Positions 26,221-35,407 of a DNA stretch of 41,567 bases are shown in pieces. The DNA comes from Desulfobulbus propionicus. GTDB lineage: Bacteria > Desulfobacterota > Dissulfuribacteria > Dissulfuribacterales > DYOW01. Location of the stretch: the NCBI GenBank assembly GCA_020720325.1, contig DYOW01000011.1, forward strand, positions 1 to 41,567, in the 5' to 3' direction. The first letter of the stretch is position 1. The number at the start of each line of letters is the position of its first letter. The translations under genes were made by a program, and so were the position numbers. Under the pieces are notes generated by a model. The model searched no databases. It worked only from the letters and a program-made list of their open reading frames with translations, and was not told the DNA's origin.

Positions 26221-28770
26221 CTACTTAATACAGACAGCCCTTACCTGATTGATATCTGTCAATCCTTTTAGAACCTTTTGGATGCCGTCTTGTTTAAGGG
26301 TCATCATGCCGTTTCTTTTTGCAGCATCAAATATTTCAAAAACAGGGGATTTTCCTTGGATTAGCTTTCTTATTTCATCATTATTTGTAAGTAGTTCATG
26401 GATACCAAGCCTTCCTTTATAGCCTTTATTATCACATTTTTTGCATCCAACAGACTTAAACATTGTTGCTTCCTTAAAACTGTCATATGTTAAAGGATAA
26501 ACGGGACTGTCACCATATTCTTCAATTAATTCATCCATTTGTTCCTTTGTTGGCTCATACTGTTCTTTACAATTTGCGCATAATCTTCTTCCAAGTCTCT
26601 GGGCAAGAACTCCGATCAGGGCATCAGAAAAGTTAAAAGGATCCATTCCCATACCAAGAAGCCTTGTCAGTGTTTCAGGCGCTGAGTTGGTATGAAGGGT
26701 TGAGAAAACAAGGTGACCTGTTAATGACGCCTCAATAACTGTATGGGCTGTTTCTTCATCCCTTGTTTCACCGACCATTATTATGTCAGGGTCAGCCCTT
26801 AGAAATGCTCTCATAACTCTGGAAAAGTTTAGCCCTATTCCAGGCTTTACCTGCACTTGTCTCAGACCTTTTTGAACAATTTCAACAGGATCTTCCGCAG
26901 TCCAGATTTTTTTGTTTTCCCTGTTTACATAATTTAGGGCAGCATGAAGAGTTGTGGTTTTACCAGAACCAGTAGGACCAACAACAAATACCAGACCATA
27001 TGGAAGAGCAAGCATTTTTTCAAATTGCTGGTACACATGGTCAAGAAGACCTATTTTATCAAGGGGCATAGCGCCGGCGCTTGCAAGTATTCTCATTACA
27101 ACATCTTCGTTATCACCAATAGTAGGAAGAGTTGCCACACGAAGTTCAATAGCCTGACCTTTTCTTGTTTTAAACTTTATCTTACCGTCCTGAGGCAGTC
27201 TTTTTTCAGCAATATCAAGACTAGACATTATTTTTATCCTTGATACAAGGGCTTTTTTATAAGTAACAGGAATTCTCTGATATATCTTACAATCTCCGTC
27301 AATCCTGAATCTTATTAAAGCGCCCAGCTTTTCAGGCATGCATTCTATGTGGATATCAGAGGTATTCTGGTTAAAAGCATCATCAATAATCGTATTTGCA
27401 AGCTTTACAACAACGTTATCAGTTTCAGAATATCCTGTTGTTTCTTTTTCATCAACTTCTTCTTCAACAGCATTGCCTAATTCCTCAAAAATTTCCTCTG
27501 ACGCATCTTTTTTGATCTTATCATAAAAGAAATCAATAAATTTTTCTATATCATCCTTAAAAGAAACCGCATATTCAATCTTTTTATTCTTTTTATTGAC
27601 TGATTTTTTTATCAGGTCGCCTTTCTGCATGTCATGGGGATTGTCAATAGCAATAATAACAGTGCCTTCATCCTCATAAATAGGCACAAAACCGCTTGAT
27701 CTCAAAAAATGTTCACTTATATGCTGAACACATTCTGGTTTTGCTTCAAGCTCAAGTTGATTATATTCCTTAAAGGGAACTTTGTAATATTCACTTAATG
27801 ATTCACCAAGCTGGAATTTATCAACACCAAAATCAGAAAGAAGGACTGTTTCAACTGATTTTCTGTCATGTCTTGCTTTTTCTCTGGCTTCATCAAGCTT
27901 TTCAGGGGTGATCATCTCATTTTTTATTAAATAATAAAATTGACCATATTTTTGTGTGGTCTTGGTAAGGGCTTCAAGCCTGATTCTTACATTTCCATAA
28001 TTGGGATCAATTCTGTTGATTCTTTCGTATTCGGCTATTGCCTGGGGCATGGAACCGTTTTTTTCATACGTGATTGCAAGCTGATAAAGAATTTTAAGAC
28101 GAACTTCCCTGTTGAGTTTATTATCCTTTAATGCCTCAGTAAAGTAATCTATGGCATCATAAGGTTGATCAATGGAAATATACGCTTCACCTATTTTTGC
28201 ATAAATAAGACCATGATGATGACCGCTGTCAATTATTGATTTTAATTCTGAAATTGCCTCAGTAAAAAAACCTGCCTCCATGAGACCGGTTGCATTTTCA
28301 AGGGATCTTTTAATATCAAATTGAGCTGTTGACGCCGCGGCAGTAAAAGATTCCTCAAGAAAATTTGTTTCAAGTTGTTTTATCCTGTCTCGCAGTTTGT
28401 CTGCAAATGGGTGAGACTCCTTAAAAAAATCCTGGGGAAGGGTTTTATAAATATTGCTTGCTTCTTTATATAAACCCTGATTTGCATAATACTCAGCTTC
28501 TTTGAATATCTTATCAACATTTGAAGGCTTAGTCTCTGGTTTTACTTCTTTGACCGGAGGAGGTTTTATCTCTTTTTTTTCATCAAGATAAACATATTTT
28601 TTTTCAGTTTTTTTGGCAGTTAATGTGGTTAATAGTTTTTGTGCCTTCGCCTGAATTTCTTCTTCTTTCGCTGGATTTTTAATTATCTCTTCAAGGATTT
28701 CTATGGCTTCTGCGCTTAAACCTTGTTGAATGTATAAATTCGCTTCCTTTAATCTTTCTGCTAAGTCCAT
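26221..28770 (-). CDS. pilB: TPR-fused type IV pilus assembly ATPase (PilB/GspE family)
   Basis: An 849-residue protein with an unusual N-terminal extension. Residues about 1-50 and 85-265 are helical, TPR-like repeats (for example AKIGEAYISIDQPYDAIDYF) separated by a Pro/Lys linker. Residues about 285-410 match the MshEN/GspE N-terminal domain (typically c-di-GMP binding), and 450-849 are the secretion ATPase. The ATPase has Walker A GPTGSGKTT (598-606), a Walker B region ADPDIIMVGE (659-668) and a tetracysteine zinc site (C731, C734, C776, C779). PilB powers pilus extension at the inner membrane. It lies 10 bases after the adaptor gene and is last in the roadblock/GTPase operon. No pilC, pilT or pilin gene is present here, and a GspE role remains possible. 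Confidence 0.9.
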   Translation of the reverse strand: MDLAERLKEANLYIQQGLSAEAIEILEEIIKNPAKEEEIQAKAQKLLTTLTAKKTEKKYVYLDEKKEIKPPPVKEVKPETKPSNVDKIFKEAEYYANQGLYKEASNIYKTLPQDFFKESHPFADKLRDRIKQLETNFLEESFTAAASTAQFDIKRSLENATGLMEAGFFTEAISELKSIIDSGHHHGLIYAKIGEAYISIDQPYDAIDYFTEALKDNKLNREVRLKILYQLAITYEKNGSMPQAIAEYERINRIDPNYGNVRIRLEALTKTTQKYGQFYYLIKNEMITPEKLDEAREKARHDRKSVETVLLSDFGVDKFQLGESLSEYYKVPFKEYNQLELEAKPECVQHISEHFLRSSGFVPIYEDEGTVIIAIDNPHDMQKGDLIKKSVNKKNKKIEYAVSFKDDIEKFIDFFYDKIKKDASEEIFEELGNAVEEEVDEKETTGYSETDNVVVKLANTIIDDAFNQNTSDIHIECMPEKLGALIRFRIDGDCKIYQRIPVTYKKALVSRIKIMSSLDIAEKRLPQDGKIKFKTRKGQAIELRVATLPTIGDNEDVVMRILASAGAMPLDKIGLLDHVYQQFEKMLALPYGLVFVVGPTGSGKTTTLHAALNYVNRENKKIWTAEDPVEIVQKGLRQVQVKPGIGLNFSRVMRAFLRADPDIIMVGETRDEETAHTVIEASLTGHLVFSTLHTNSAPETLTRLLGMGMDPFNFSDALIGVLAQRLGRRLCANCKEQYEPTKEQMDELIEEYGDSPVYPLTYDSFKEATMFKSVGCKKCDNKGYKGRLGIHELLTNNDEIRKLIQGKSPVFEIFDAAKRNGMMTLKQDGIQKVLKGLTDINQVRAVCIK

Positions 28771-28780
28771 AGCTTATATA

Positions 28781-30697
28781 TTAAGAACCTCTTTTGAGAG
28801 AAATAATTTTGATTTTTTCGTCATCCTTTTGGAGATAACCTATAAAATCTCCTTCTTCAGCAGGAACCCATTTATAATCCAGGGTACTCTTAACCTGTAG
28901 CGTATGGTCGGTAAAGAGAAAGCATCCTTCATTCTCCTTAAAAAGAATAAGCACATTTGGATTTTGAGAAATACCAAGGGGATGATTAGGAGATTTTTTA
29001 AGAGGCAATGACATTGCAGAAAGCTTTTCTTCAGGGAGAGAAGACATTCTTCCTCTTAGTAAAGGACTAATTTTTGACCATGGCCATTGTTTAAGGTATT
29101 TTAAAGGTATATTTGTCATTCTTATTACCTTTTGACGATACCATATTGGAAGATTTCCGTCAAATGAAATTTCATCAGGAATAAAACCAACCTTTTCTCT
29201 TCCCCAAACAGTGATATATATTTCAGGAAGGCTGAATTCATCAGATACAACAGCTTTTTCAAAAGTTTTATGCTCAGTTGAAATTTTTTCTTTAACTTCT
29301 TTTTTTTCTGCAGTTTTGACATCCACTTTGCCAATATGTGTAGGCTCAGGAAAGGGTTCCCTTGCAGGCGCTACATCTGAAGGTATTTCTCCGGTAACAA
29401 ACTGACAAATCCACTTTTTATCATTTTCTATCTCATTTCTTAAGGTTTGAGCAAACATACACAATTTATTTAAAGATGGGATTCCACAACACACAGTCTC
29501 CAGATTTTTAATTTTTTCAATATAACTGTTAAAATGTCTTATCTGTGTTTTTATAATTTCATCAGGGTCATGAGCAAATTCCATTTTTAATGATGAAGCA
29601 GGTAAGGAAGGTTTTTTTGTTTCAGGAGGCGCAGGGGGTGGAGTTGGTTTTTCTTCAAATTCCTGGATTGAAAGCTGCAAGCCCTCTTCGTGTTTTGTTT
29701 CTTGCTGTAAAGGGATATCGGTTTGTTTTGTTACAACAATTGTTTCAACTTTTCCCTTGGGAGCGTCAAACATTTCAGTTGTTTCTTCAATTACTAGTTC
29801 AAGGTGAATAACAGGAAGTGGTTCTTCAGTTGTTATTTTTTCTTCAACAGGAGCGCTTGCTTTACCTGTTAAACTTGCAGAAAGAGACTGTTCCAAAGCC
29901 ATGTCAAAAGAATCAAAAGTTTGCTCATCTTCAGCAGGTTTTACTGATTCGGAAGATTCAGTCGTGGTAAATTCTGCGCTTTTTTCTTCTGTGTCTTCAA
30001 GGATAGCAATTTCAAAATCTGGTATTGCTTCTTCTTCAACTGCTGGTTCTAAAGCAATTTCAGTAATTACAGCTTCTTTTTCAACTGGCTCAGGCGTCGC
30101 TGATATTTGTTTATAGCCTCTTGCAAAGGATGCTTTAATATCTTCAAGAAGGGTAAGAGTTGAACTGACACTATCGCCTGCCATGAGTATAGCGTCATCA
30201 CCTTTTTCAATATATAAAATAATAATGTCAAGACCTCTTTGTATCGCGATAGGTCCTTTTGCAGGAATTTTTAATGGATTTGCATGCATTAATTCGAGAT
30301 TGTCCTGAATAAAGGTATAAATACTTTTTGCAACAATGTTATCAAGTTTTACCTTTGATGCCAGTTCATTAACATAATTTTTAACAGCTAAAATATTTTT
30401 ATCAGTAATTTCCCATTCAAATGTTAATACTGCCTGGTTCAATTCTTCTAAAAATACCTGTAAATCATCTTTGGGTTTTGAGGCTTGGGGCGGAGCCTGG
30501 GCAGCAGGTGGAGGTGGTGTTGCAGGAGCAGGAGAGGGAGCTGGCGCTGGAGCAACAGTAACTTGTTCTTCAAGTTCTTTGATTTGGTTAGTAAGTGGAT
30601 CTATCTCAATTGCTCTTTTGGGGGTAAAAAGGGAATCAATTGAACTTTCCATTTCATCAGAAAAAAAATCAAAATCCTTTTTTTGATTATCTGCCAT
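28781..30697 (-). CDS. Large Pro-rich/acidic adaptor-like protein, function unknown
   Basis: A 638-residue soluble protein with no signal peptide. After a charged N-terminus comes an Ala/Pro-rich linker (about 49-75), a helical region at about 77-195, a long Glu/Thr-rich low-complexity region at about 200-390, a second helical stretch at about 395-450 and a beta-rich C-terminus at about 500-638. The last part (VLILFKENEGCFLF, then FIGYLQKDDEKIKIISL) faintly resembles a CheW-like fold; this is inference only. The gene sits between the MglA-like GTPase and TPR-PilB with gaps of 20 and 10 bases. The domain layout suggests a scaffold linking the switch to the motor. I do not recognise the family. 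Confidence 0.75.
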   Translation of the reverse strand: MADNQKKDFDFFSDEMESSIDSLFTPKRAIEIDPLTNQIKELEEQVTVAPAPAPSPAPATPPPPAAQAPPQASKPKDDLQVFLEELNQAVLTFEWEITDKNILAVKNYVNELASKVKLDNIVAKSIYTFIQDNLELMHANPLKIPAKGPIAIQRGLDIIILYIEKGDDAILMAGDSVSSTLTLLEDIKASFARGYKQISATPEPVEKEAVITEIALEPAVEEEAIPDFEIAILEDTEEKSAEFTTTESSESVKPAEDEQTFDSFDMALEQSLSASLTGKASAPVEEKITTEEPLPVIHLELVIEETTEMFDAPKGKVETIVVTKQTDIPLQQETKHEEGLQLSIQEFEEKPTPPPAPPETKKPSLPASSLKMEFAHDPDEIIKTQIRHFNSYIEKIKNLETVCCGIPSLNKLCMFAQTLRNEIENDKKWICQFVTGEIPSDVAPAREPFPEPTHIGKVDVKTAEKKEVKEKISTEHKTFEKAVVSDEFSLPEIYITVWGREKVGFIPDEISFDGNLPIWYRQKVIRMTNIPLKYLKQWPWSKISPLLRGRMSSLPEEKLSAMSLPLKKSPNHPLGISQNPNVLILFKENEGCFLFTDHTLQVKSTLDYKWVPAEEGDFIGYLQKDDEKIKIISLKRGS

Positions 30698-30717
30698 GTT
30701 CCATCTCCATAAAAAAA

Positions 30718-31344
30718 TTAGACTTGTTTAGATTGGGAAAATATATGTTTATTAGCGACCTGTCTTACTGTTAGCTTGCTTATTTCCCTTAATGTTTCAA
30801 AAACTCCTGTACCCTTGGTGGCTGATACCTCAAACTGAGAAAATCTTTTTATCTTATTAAGGTCATTTTCCATTTCCTGAACGCTTAAGATAGGAATTGG
30901 AGATGATGCAAGATCTCTCTTATTATATTGTAAAACCACGGGTGTTTCAGTAATAGGTTTGTTTATTTCAAGTAAATTCCTTTCAAGTTCCTTAAAACTC
31001 TCAATATTTTTCTGCTGTCTCACCCTCAGAGAATCAGCGACGAATACTATGCCGTCAACGCCTTTTAATACAAGCTTTCTTGTTGCTTCATAAATACTTT
31101 GTCCGGGAACGGTATAAAGCTGTATTCTGATATCAAAGCCCCCGACCTTACCTAAATTTACGGGGAGAAGATCAAAAAATAAGGTTCTGTCACCCTTTGT
31201 TTCAATGGTGAGCATCTTGCCCCTTACATTATCAGTCATTGAATTGTAGATGTAAAGGAGATTGGTGGTTTTACCGCACCTACCCGGACCGTAATAGACA
31301 ATTTTGCAATTTACTTCTTTTTTACTAAGATCTATTAATGCCAT
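30718..31344 (-). CDS. MglA-like small Ras-family GTPase
   Basis: A 208-residue bacterial GTPase. The P-loop is GPGRCGKTT (G19-T27), the switch-II region reads TVPGQ (T78-Q82) rather than the usual DxxGQ, and the G4 motif is NKRD (141-144). TVPGQ is the signature of the MglA group. MglA-GTP marks the leading pole and controls type IV pili and gliding in Myxococcus; MglB, a roadblock protein, is its GAP. The neighbouring roadblock gene 9 bases upstream and the pilus ATPase downstream make a similar polarity or motility switch likely here. The C-terminal extension (HIFSQSKQV) is short and polar. Confidence 0.9.
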   Translation of the reverse strand: MALIDLSKKEVNCKIVYYGPGRCGKTTNLLYIYNSMTDNVRGKMLTIETKGDRTLFFDLLPVNLGKVGGFDIRIQLYTVPGQSIYEATRKLVLKGVDGIVFVADSLRVRQQKNIESFKELERNLLEINKPITETPVVLQYNKRDLASSPIPILSVQEMENDLNKIKRFSQFEVSATKGTGVFETLREISKLTVRQVANKHIFSQSKQV

Positions 31345-31353
31345 GTTTTTTTC

Positions 31354-31743
31354 CTAATCACCAAGGATTTCTTGAAGGCTTTTAATAAGCTCATTTACCC
31401 TGAGTCTTATTATGCCCAAGGAAACTTCTTCGCCAAAAATGGTTATCATAATAAATTCCTGATTTATCTTGGAAAAATGAACACTATCTTTTTTGCCTTT
31501 ATGAAAGAGCAATGAAAAATCTTCTTCACCAATCATTTTCGCAATTTGCGAAGTGGCAGCAAAATTAGCGGCAGTCAAGGCTGCCAGAGAAATGGAATCA
31601 GGGATATCTTTCCCGCAATTTATTACAACATTTCCAGCTGAATCTACTATAAGAACAGAGCCAACACCGGCTGAAATTAATGTTCCTTCAATTCTGTCTC
31701 TTATTTTTTCAAAGGTGGCAGCCGTCAATACTATGTCCAGCAT
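31354..31743 (-). CDS. Roadblock/LC7-domain protein (MglB-like)
   Basis: A 129-residue single roadblock/LC7 domain: VLIVDSAGNVVINCG in the first beta-hairpin, then LAALTAANFAATSQIAKMIGEEDF in the helix (key parts only) and IMITIFGEEVSLGIIRLRV near the end. Such proteins dimerise and act as GTPase-activating or nucleotide-state partners of MglA-type GTPases. It is the first gene of a four-gene operon, with GGAG in its leader and a TATAAT-like box (minus strand, 31788-31793) about 45 bases before the ATG without a good -35. The GAP activity itself is inferred from the family and the gene pairing. Confidence 0.85.
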   Translation of the reverse strand: MLDIVLTAATFEKIRDRIEGTLISAGVGSVLIVDSAGNVVINCGKDIPDSISLAALTAANFAATSQIAKMIGEEDFSLLFHKGKKDSVHFSKINQEFIMITIFGEEVSLGIIRLRVNELIKSLQEILGD

Positions 31744-31835
31744 AACTTTTTCTCCAATTTTTTTTCTCTTAAACTTTATCGTACATAATTATACACAAAA
31801 TTAAAAAAAAACTGTAATAAAAAAACAATTCAATC

Positions 31836-33074
31836 TTAAAAAGATATTGTTTCATTTTTATGTATTTTTTTTGTCATTTTGTCTTCAATAACATCCCATG
31901 TTATTTTAGCAAGCTTTTTCTTAAACATCAAAGGAATATTTAAAATATTTTCATCCTTTGAAATTATTGAAACCTTATTTTTTTCCGAATAAAACCCCCT
32001 GTCATTTCCGGAAACATCATTTGCAATAATCATATCAACTCCTTTTTCAAGGAGTTTTTTTCTTGCATTATCAATAAGATTTTCTGTTTCAGCAGCAAAA
32101 CCGACAATAAATTTTTTATCAGGGATTTTTTGAAGATTTTTCAATATATCTTCTGTTTTTTTTAGCTTTATCAAAAATTCTTCGTTGCTTTTCTTTATTT
32201 TTTGTCCCTGAACCTCTGAAGGTGAATAATCCGCGACTGCGGCAGCCATAATAATTATATCAGCGCCAACCGCTTTTTCCAATACCTCATTTAACATATT
32301 TGCAGCGCTATTTACAGAATAAAATTTTATATTATATGGTTTTTTTAAGCATGTATTTCCGCTTATAAGAGCCACATCGCCGCCTCTCCTTGCCGCTTCC
32401 TTTGCAAGCGCATAACCCATCTTGCCAGATGAATGATTTGAAATAAACCTTACAGGGTCAATTGCTTCCCTTGTTGGGCCGGCAGTGACAAGTATTTTTA
32501 TATCTTTAAGGGTCTGTGGGGTAAGCTCTTTTATTATTTCTTCTTTAACCACATCAAAGGCAGGAAGTCTTCCCCTGCCCTTTTCACCGCAGGCAGTTTG
32601 TCCGCTCCCGCATTCAACAACAATATGACCAAACTCCGTTAATGTTTTTATATTTCTTTGAGTTACAGGATTTAATAACATTTCGGGATTCATTGCGGGA
32701 AAAAATACAGTCTTTTTATTAAAGGCAAGAAAAAGAGTGGATAAAAGGTCATCAGCAATGCCGTTTGCAGCCTTTGCAATAAAATTTGCTGTCGCAGGCA
32801 ATATAACCATTAAATCCGATTTCCTTGCAAGATTTATATGATTAATCTTCCATTCCTCATTGTCATTAAACATAGCAACATATGTTTTTTCCCCTGTCAG
32901 GGCGGATATTGTAAGGGGAGTTATAAATTTTGTCGCGTTTTGAGTCATCACAGGAATAATCCTTGCGCCAAGTTTTTTTAGTTTTCTAAGATAATGAGCT
33001 GCCTTGTAGGCTGAAATACCTCCGGTTATTCCTGCTAAGATTGTTTTTCCTGATAATGGAAGGTATTTGTCCAT
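31836..33074 (-). CDS. coaBC: Bifunctional phosphopantothenoylcysteine decarboxylase/phosphopantothenate-cysteine ligase (CoaBC)
   Basis: CoaBC makes 4'-phosphopantetheine in two steps of coenzyme A synthesis. The 412 residues split into the flavin-dependent CoaC decarboxylase (1 to about 185) and the CoaB ligase (about 190-400). CoaC motifs are H79 in INHINLAR, LPATANFIAKAANGIADD, PAMNPEM (N129) and the reactive C162 in GQTACGEKGRGRLP. CoaB begins ILVTAGPTREAIDPVRFISN and contains SSGKMGYALA and the KKSNEEFLIKLKKTEDIL segment. It follows the nitroreductase gene by 6 bases. The length and domain order are normal. Confidence 0.94.
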   Translation of the reverse strand: MDKYLPLSGKTILAGITGGISAYKAAHYLRKLKKLGARIIPVMTQNATKFITPLTISALTGEKTYVAMFNDNEEWKINHINLARKSDLMVILPATANFIAKAANGIADDLLSTLFLAFNKKTVFFPAMNPEMLLNPVTQRNIKTLTEFGHIVVECGSGQTACGEKGRGRLPAFDVVKEEIIKELTPQTLKDIKILVTAGPTREAIDPVRFISNHSSGKMGYALAKEAARRGGDVALISGNTCLKKPYNIKFYSVNSAANMLNEVLEKAVGADIIIMAAAVADYSPSEVQGQKIKKSNEEFLIKLKKTEDILKNLQKIPDKKFIVGFAAETENLIDNARKKLLEKGVDMIIANDVSGNDRGFYSEKNKVSIISKDENILNIPLMFKKKLAKITWDVIEDKMTKKIHKNETISF

Positions 33075-33080
33075 ATTTTT

Positions 33081-33593
33081 TTATTTTTCCAGAACAATTA
33101 GTTCAGAGATATTTTTTCTCATTGATTTCTGATCCCTGTTTTTTGGAGCGCCTAATGCTATAACAGCCATAAGATCAAGATTTTCTTCCAATCCCAAAAT
33201 TTCATTTACCTTTGCCGCATTTTTAAGGATTTCTCCAAGCCATACACCGCCGTAGCCAAGCGAGTGTGTCGCAAGGAGCATATTTTGCAAACATGCCCCC
33301 ATTGACTGGTGATCCTTGGTGGCATTATACATGGCGTCCTTATCAACAAACACAACAATAAGAGCCGGGACATTTTTTATTATATGTCCATATCTTGTGC
33401 ATTCGGCAAGTTTGTTTTTTAAGTCAATATCCCTTACAATCGCAAACCTCCAGGGCTGATTGTTCAATCCTGACGGGGCCCATGTTCCAGCCTTTATTAT
33501 CTCTTTTATTGCCTCATCAGAAACAGGCTCCGGAAGAAAATTTCTTACGCTTCTTCTTGCGTAAATTGCGTCCAATACGGGATTTTTATCCAT
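33081..33593 (-). CDS. Nitroreductase-family flavoprotein
   Basis: A 170-residue FMN-binding oxidoreductase of the nitroreductase superfamily. RRSVRNF at 13-19 and WAPSGLNNQPWRF at 38-50 are the FMN phosphate and ring-binding regions, and YGGVWLGEI plus VIALGAP near the C-terminus are also typical. These dimeric enzymes reduce a range of electron acceptors with NAD(P)H. The natural substrate cannot be predicted. It is in a minus-strand run with the oligopeptidase upstream and coaBC downstream, at 12- and 6-base gaps. Confidence 0.9.
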   Translation of the reverse strand: MDKNPVLDAIYARRSVRNFLPEPVSDEAIKEIIKAGTWAPSGLNNQPWRFAIVRDIDLKNKLAECTRYGHIIKNVPALIVVFVDKDAMYNATKDHQSMGACLQNMLLATHSLGYGGVWLGEILKNAAKVNEILGLEENLDLMAVIALGAPKNRDQKSMRKNISELIVLEK

Positions 33594-33605
33594 TTTTATT
33601 TGTCA

Positions 33606-35390
33606 TTATAAATTATCAGAAAGATTTTTTGCATCAATAACCATATCATTTATTAAATCAAGACCGTTAATCCAGAACTCAGTGTCCTTAAGATTAATTC
33701 CAAAAGGCTCAAGGAGCTTGTAGGGATTATCAATGCTGCCTGCGCTTAATAATTCAATATATTTGGGGACAAAATCCGCAAGCCCCTTTTTATAGAGCGA
33801 ATAAAGGGAAAGCACAAGTATTTCGCCAAATGCATACGCATAAACATAGCCTGGCAAATGCACAAAATGCCCTATATATGACCACCAAACCCCGTAATTT
33901 TCAGTTAATGTCACGCTGTTTCCAAACATTGCCTTCTGGGTTTCAAGCCAGTAATTAGAAAGGTCATCAGGAAATAATTCGCCTTTCTGCCTCCTGTGCG
34001 TGTGTATCTTATCTTCAAAACGGTTCATGGAAATCTGCCTGAATACTGTGGCAAAAACAGATTCTATCTTTGAGCAGATATGTTTTAGCTTTTTCTTTGG
34101 GTCGTTTATATTATTTTTAAGCCTGTCATAAACAAGAATTTCTGCAAAAACCGATGCTGTTTCAGCAAGGGTCAAAGGATGCTGAGAGTTTAAGCAACCT
34201 CTTGGAGCGGACAGATATTGATGTATTCCGTGTCCCAGCTCATGCGCCACTGTCTCCACATCCCTTAGATTTCCGGTATAATTTACAAGTATATACGGAT
34301 TTTTTGAAGGAACGGTTGGATGTGAAAAGGCTCCGGACATCTTTCCTGTATAAACAGGGGCATGTATCCAGTTATTATCAAAAAATAATTTTGCGGTGTC
34401 CGCCATTTTCCCTGAAAATTCGCTAAAGCAATCTAAAATAATCTCTCTGCAATTTTTCCAGTGAATCTCATCCTCATCGCCAAAGGGAAGCGGGGCATAT
34501 CTGTCATAATCATAAAGCGTTTCATATCCAAGGATTTCTTTTTTCGTGTTATAGAAACTCTCAACAATATCAAATTTGGATGTCACCGCAGAAATCAGGG
34601 CATCAACGGTTTCATCGTCAATTTCATTATACAGGTTCATCTGGCTAATCCAATTAGGATATTTTCTCAGCCTGTCGTCAATATTTTTTGATCCAAGCGT
34701 TGTGTTAAAAATATGGATTGAAACAGGAAGGTCTTCTTTTAATCCCTCGGTAAATTCTTCGGATGCAATCTTTCTTTTGTCCCTGTTCGCAAGATATAAG
34801 TCAGAAAGCACATGCTCCTCACTCCTTTTGTCCTTGCCGTAAAGCCTCTGGGAGCGTATCTTATCAAAAAGACCAATCCATGAAGAAATGGTGACCGGTG
34901 AAAACTCAATTAATATTCTTTCTTCAGCCTCGGAAAGCAGATAAGTTCTGAATTTCCTAAGCGCCGCAAGATAATGCCAGTATTCTTTTAATGCCTCCGC
35001 AGTTAAAAATTTATTGGCTGTTTCATCGTCAAGATTTGTCCACTGATGTTCAAAGAAAAAGGTGTTTTTAGCTATCTGGCTGTTAAATTCCTTGACGGAC
35101 TGGTAAAAAGCCCCAAATTTAGGTTCGTTTGTGTTAATTGAAAAAAGCAAAAAGGCAAAGGAGCCAATAGCGCCTGTCTTATCATAAATGTCTTCAAGCT
35201 CTTTGATTGCATTACATAAGGCATCAGGGGTTAATTCTGATATTTTATTGTTGTAGTTTTCAAAAAATTTTTTTGAGTTTTCAAAACATGCATCCAGATC
35301 TTGTTTAATAGCAGGATCGTCAATATCATTATAAAATTTTTTTAGATCCCATAGTATGTCCTTGGTTCCCAGTTTATCGTTATCATCCAT
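33606..35390 (-). CDS. pepF: Oligoendopeptidase F-like M3 metallopeptidase
   Basis: A 594-residue cytoplasmic zinc peptidase that trims short peptides. The zinc motif is H383-ELG-H387 (VAHELGHGIHQYL), with the third ligand E410 in LAETASVFAE. The helical N-terminal part at about 50-200 and the GYETLYDYDRYAPLP segment are typical of the M3B (PepF) subfamily. The length is normal and there is no signal peptide. It is transcribed with dgt upstream (17 bases) and the nitroreductase downstream. Peptide specificity is unknown. Confidence 0.9.
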   Translation of the reverse strand: MDDNDKLGTKDILWDLKKFYNDIDDPAIKQDLDACFENSKKFFENYNNKISELTPDALCNAIKELEDIYDKTGAIGSFAFLLFSINTNEPKFGAFYQSVKEFNSQIAKNTFFFEHQWTNLDDETANKFLTAEALKEYWHYLAALRKFRTYLLSEAEERILIEFSPVTISSWIGLFDKIRSQRLYGKDKRSEEHVLSDLYLANRDKRKIASEEFTEGLKEDLPVSIHIFNTTLGSKNIDDRLRKYPNWISQMNLYNEIDDETVDALISAVTSKFDIVESFYNTKKEILGYETLYDYDRYAPLPFGDEDEIHWKNCREIILDCFSEFSGKMADTAKLFFDNNWIHAPVYTGKMSGAFSHPTVPSKNPYILVNYTGNLRDVETVAHELGHGIHQYLSAPRGCLNSQHPLTLAETASVFAEILVYDRLKNNINDPKKKLKHICSKIESVFATVFRQISMNRFEDKIHTHRRQKGELFPDDLSNYWLETQKAMFGNSVTLTENYGVWWSYIGHFVHLPGYVYAYAFGEILVLSLYSLYKKGLADFVPKYIELLSAGSIDNPYKLLEPFGINLKDTEFWINGLDLINDMVIDAKNLSDNL

Positions 35391-35407
35391 TTTGTTTACA
35401 TCCTTAT

